Below are positions 6,118 through 6,459 of a stretch of 6,459 bases of DNA, piece by piece. The stretch is from positions 1 through 6,459 of the forward strand of contig SFOF01000128.1 of assembly GCA_004552515.1 (NCBI GenBank), in the 5' to 3' direction. Each line of letters starts with the position of its first letter. Position 1 is the first letter of the stretch. The translations under genes were made by a program, and so were the position numbers. The notes beneath the pieces are model-generated. The model saw only the letters and a program-made list of their open reading frames with translations, was not told where the DNA came from and made no database searches. The DNA is from Clostridiales bacterium (GTDB lineage Bacteria; Bacillota; Clostridia; Christensenellales; Aristaeellaceae).

Positions 6118-6146
6118 AGTATAGCACATACGCCGAAGAGTGTCAA
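6118..6146 (-). promoter_or_regulatory. Near-consensus sigma-A promoter of the hydrolase-nagA operon
   Basis: Minus-strand TTGACA (6141-6146), a 17-base spacer and TATACT (6118-6123) make an almost perfect sigma-A promoter with a start near 6112 and a short leader of about 25 bases. Its strength suggests high basal expression unless repressed; no clear operator palindrome overlaps it. Confidence 0.9.
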
Positions 6147-6238
6147 ATGCGAAAACGGATGGGTACTATTCGAGCTGGGAACAATTACTGTGTTTGAAAA
6201 AATGAAAAATAAAAACAATTTCGATTTATAAATTTTGA

Positions 6239-6380
6239 GGTAACACAGTAACACAAATTTTTAAGCCCTATACGCGCGAGGGTTCACACGCATTTTTTTG
6301 CGGATTGAGAAAACGCGTGTGTGCACACGTCTTTATATAAGGCGTGTATTTTTTTGTGTTACTTGTGTTACCGTGTTACC
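6239..6380. repeat. Inverted clusters of GTAACAC heptamers around a hairpin-rich core
   Basis: The left end GGTAACACAGTAACACAA (6239-6256) and right end TTGTGTTACCGTGTTACC (6363-6380) are inverted copies matching at 17 of 18 bases. A third right-hand heptamer GTGTTAC lies at 6356-6362, so five copies stand in two opposed clusters at 8-9 base steps. The core between them is structured: AGCCCT/AGGGTT (6264-6269, 6279-6284), CACACGC/GCGTGTG (6285-6291, 6315-6321), palindrome GTGTGCACAC (6319-6328) and the hairpin at 6325-6347. The DNA around it is AT-rich, unlike the GC-rich genes to its left. It could be a miniature inverted-repeat element, iteron-like protein-binding sites, or the end of a mobile segment. 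No clear target-site duplication is seen, although AAATTT occurs near both outer edges. Together with 6147-6238, where nothing is recognised, this fills the gene-free right flank. Confidence 0.6.
6325..6355 (+). terminator. Orphan plus-strand terminator-like hairpin
   Basis: ACACGTCTT (6325-6333) pairs with AAGGCGTGT (6339-6347), with one G-U pair and a TATAT loop, and is followed by A and seven T (6349-6355). This is the form of a Rho-independent terminator read rightward, yet no plus-strand gene lies before it in the preceding several kilobases. It may end a small RNA from within the repeat segment or protect what follows from read-through. Confidence 0.5.
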
Positions 6381-6459
6381 GGCTTCCAAATTTACGAGAT
6401 ATTTTAAATGAGTATTTGTGCTAATTGCACAATCATTCGTCGATATCTTCGATAAATTC
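6333..6459 (-). CDS. Possible C-terminal end of a gene entering from the right edge
   Basis: One minus-strand frame is open from the window edge for 41 codons and stops with TAA at 6333-6335. Its tail, GNTVTQVTQKNTRLI, is the translation of the GTAACAC repeats, so if real the repeats are the 3' end of a coding region. A rival frame stops much earlier (TGA 6433-6435) after the acidic residues EFIEDIDE, which also looks like a natural C-terminus. That stop is directly followed by a 6-bp hairpin, TTGTGC/GCACAA (6416-6432). The window does not contain enough of either frame to decide, and the protein is not recognised. Confidence 0.3.
   Translation of the reverse strand, partial: NLSKISTNDCAISTNTHLKYLVNLEAGNTVTQVTQKNTRLI

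Noticed and set aside
6239..6380. GTAACAC repeats as a CRISPR array
   Set aside because: The units are 7-9 bases long, nearly contiguous and in opposite orientations, with no spacer structure and no cas genes.

Overview
The window looks like the chromosome of a high-GC, low-copy-repeat Gram-positive bacterium, most likely a gut-type Clostridia member (Bacillota). The reasons are GC-rich coding DNA, near-consensus sigma-A promoters (TTGACA-17-TATACT and TTGATT-17-TATAAT), AGGAG-type ribosome sites and strong intrinsic terminators. This placement is inference; no rRNA or other taxonomic marker is present.

Layout, left to right. 1-265 is a non-coding or edge flank with a promoter for the first gene. 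266-1126 (+) is a single alpha/beta-hydrolase-fold protein whose usual serine nucleophile and oxyanion His-Gly are not where expected. 1127-1428 is a gene-free stretch with hairpins and about five degenerate copies of a 14-base motif. The other three genes all lie on the minus strand: a secreted C69 dipeptidase (1480-3027) with its own promoter, leader ORF and terminator, then, upstream of it, a two-gene operon read from 6087 to 3317. That operon encodes a CocE/NonD (S15-like) serine hydrolase followed by N-acetylglucosamine-6-phosphate deacetylase (nagA), driven by a near-consensus promoter at 6118-6146 and ended by a terminator at 3248-3283. The last ~300 bases are AT-rich and carry inverted clusters of the heptamer GTAACAC around a hairpin-rich core, with an open frame entering from the right edge; this looks like the edge of an accessory or mobile segment.

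How the genes may work together: the C69 enzyme should cleave dipeptides outside the membrane, NagA feeds acetylated amino sugar into glycolysis as glucosamine-6-phosphate plus acetate, and the two alpha/beta hydrolases act on unknown esters, amides or peptides. A scavenging role for host- or cell-wall-derived peptides and amino sugars fits, but no transporter, nagB or regulator is present to prove it.

No complete new system (CRISPR, toxin-antitoxin, defence island, biosynthetic cluster) is visible. The best leads are the GTAACAC inverted-repeat segment at the right edge, the nucleophile-less alpha/beta-hydrolase, the 21-codon leader ORF before the C69 gene, and the repeat-bearing intergenic region at 1161-1319.
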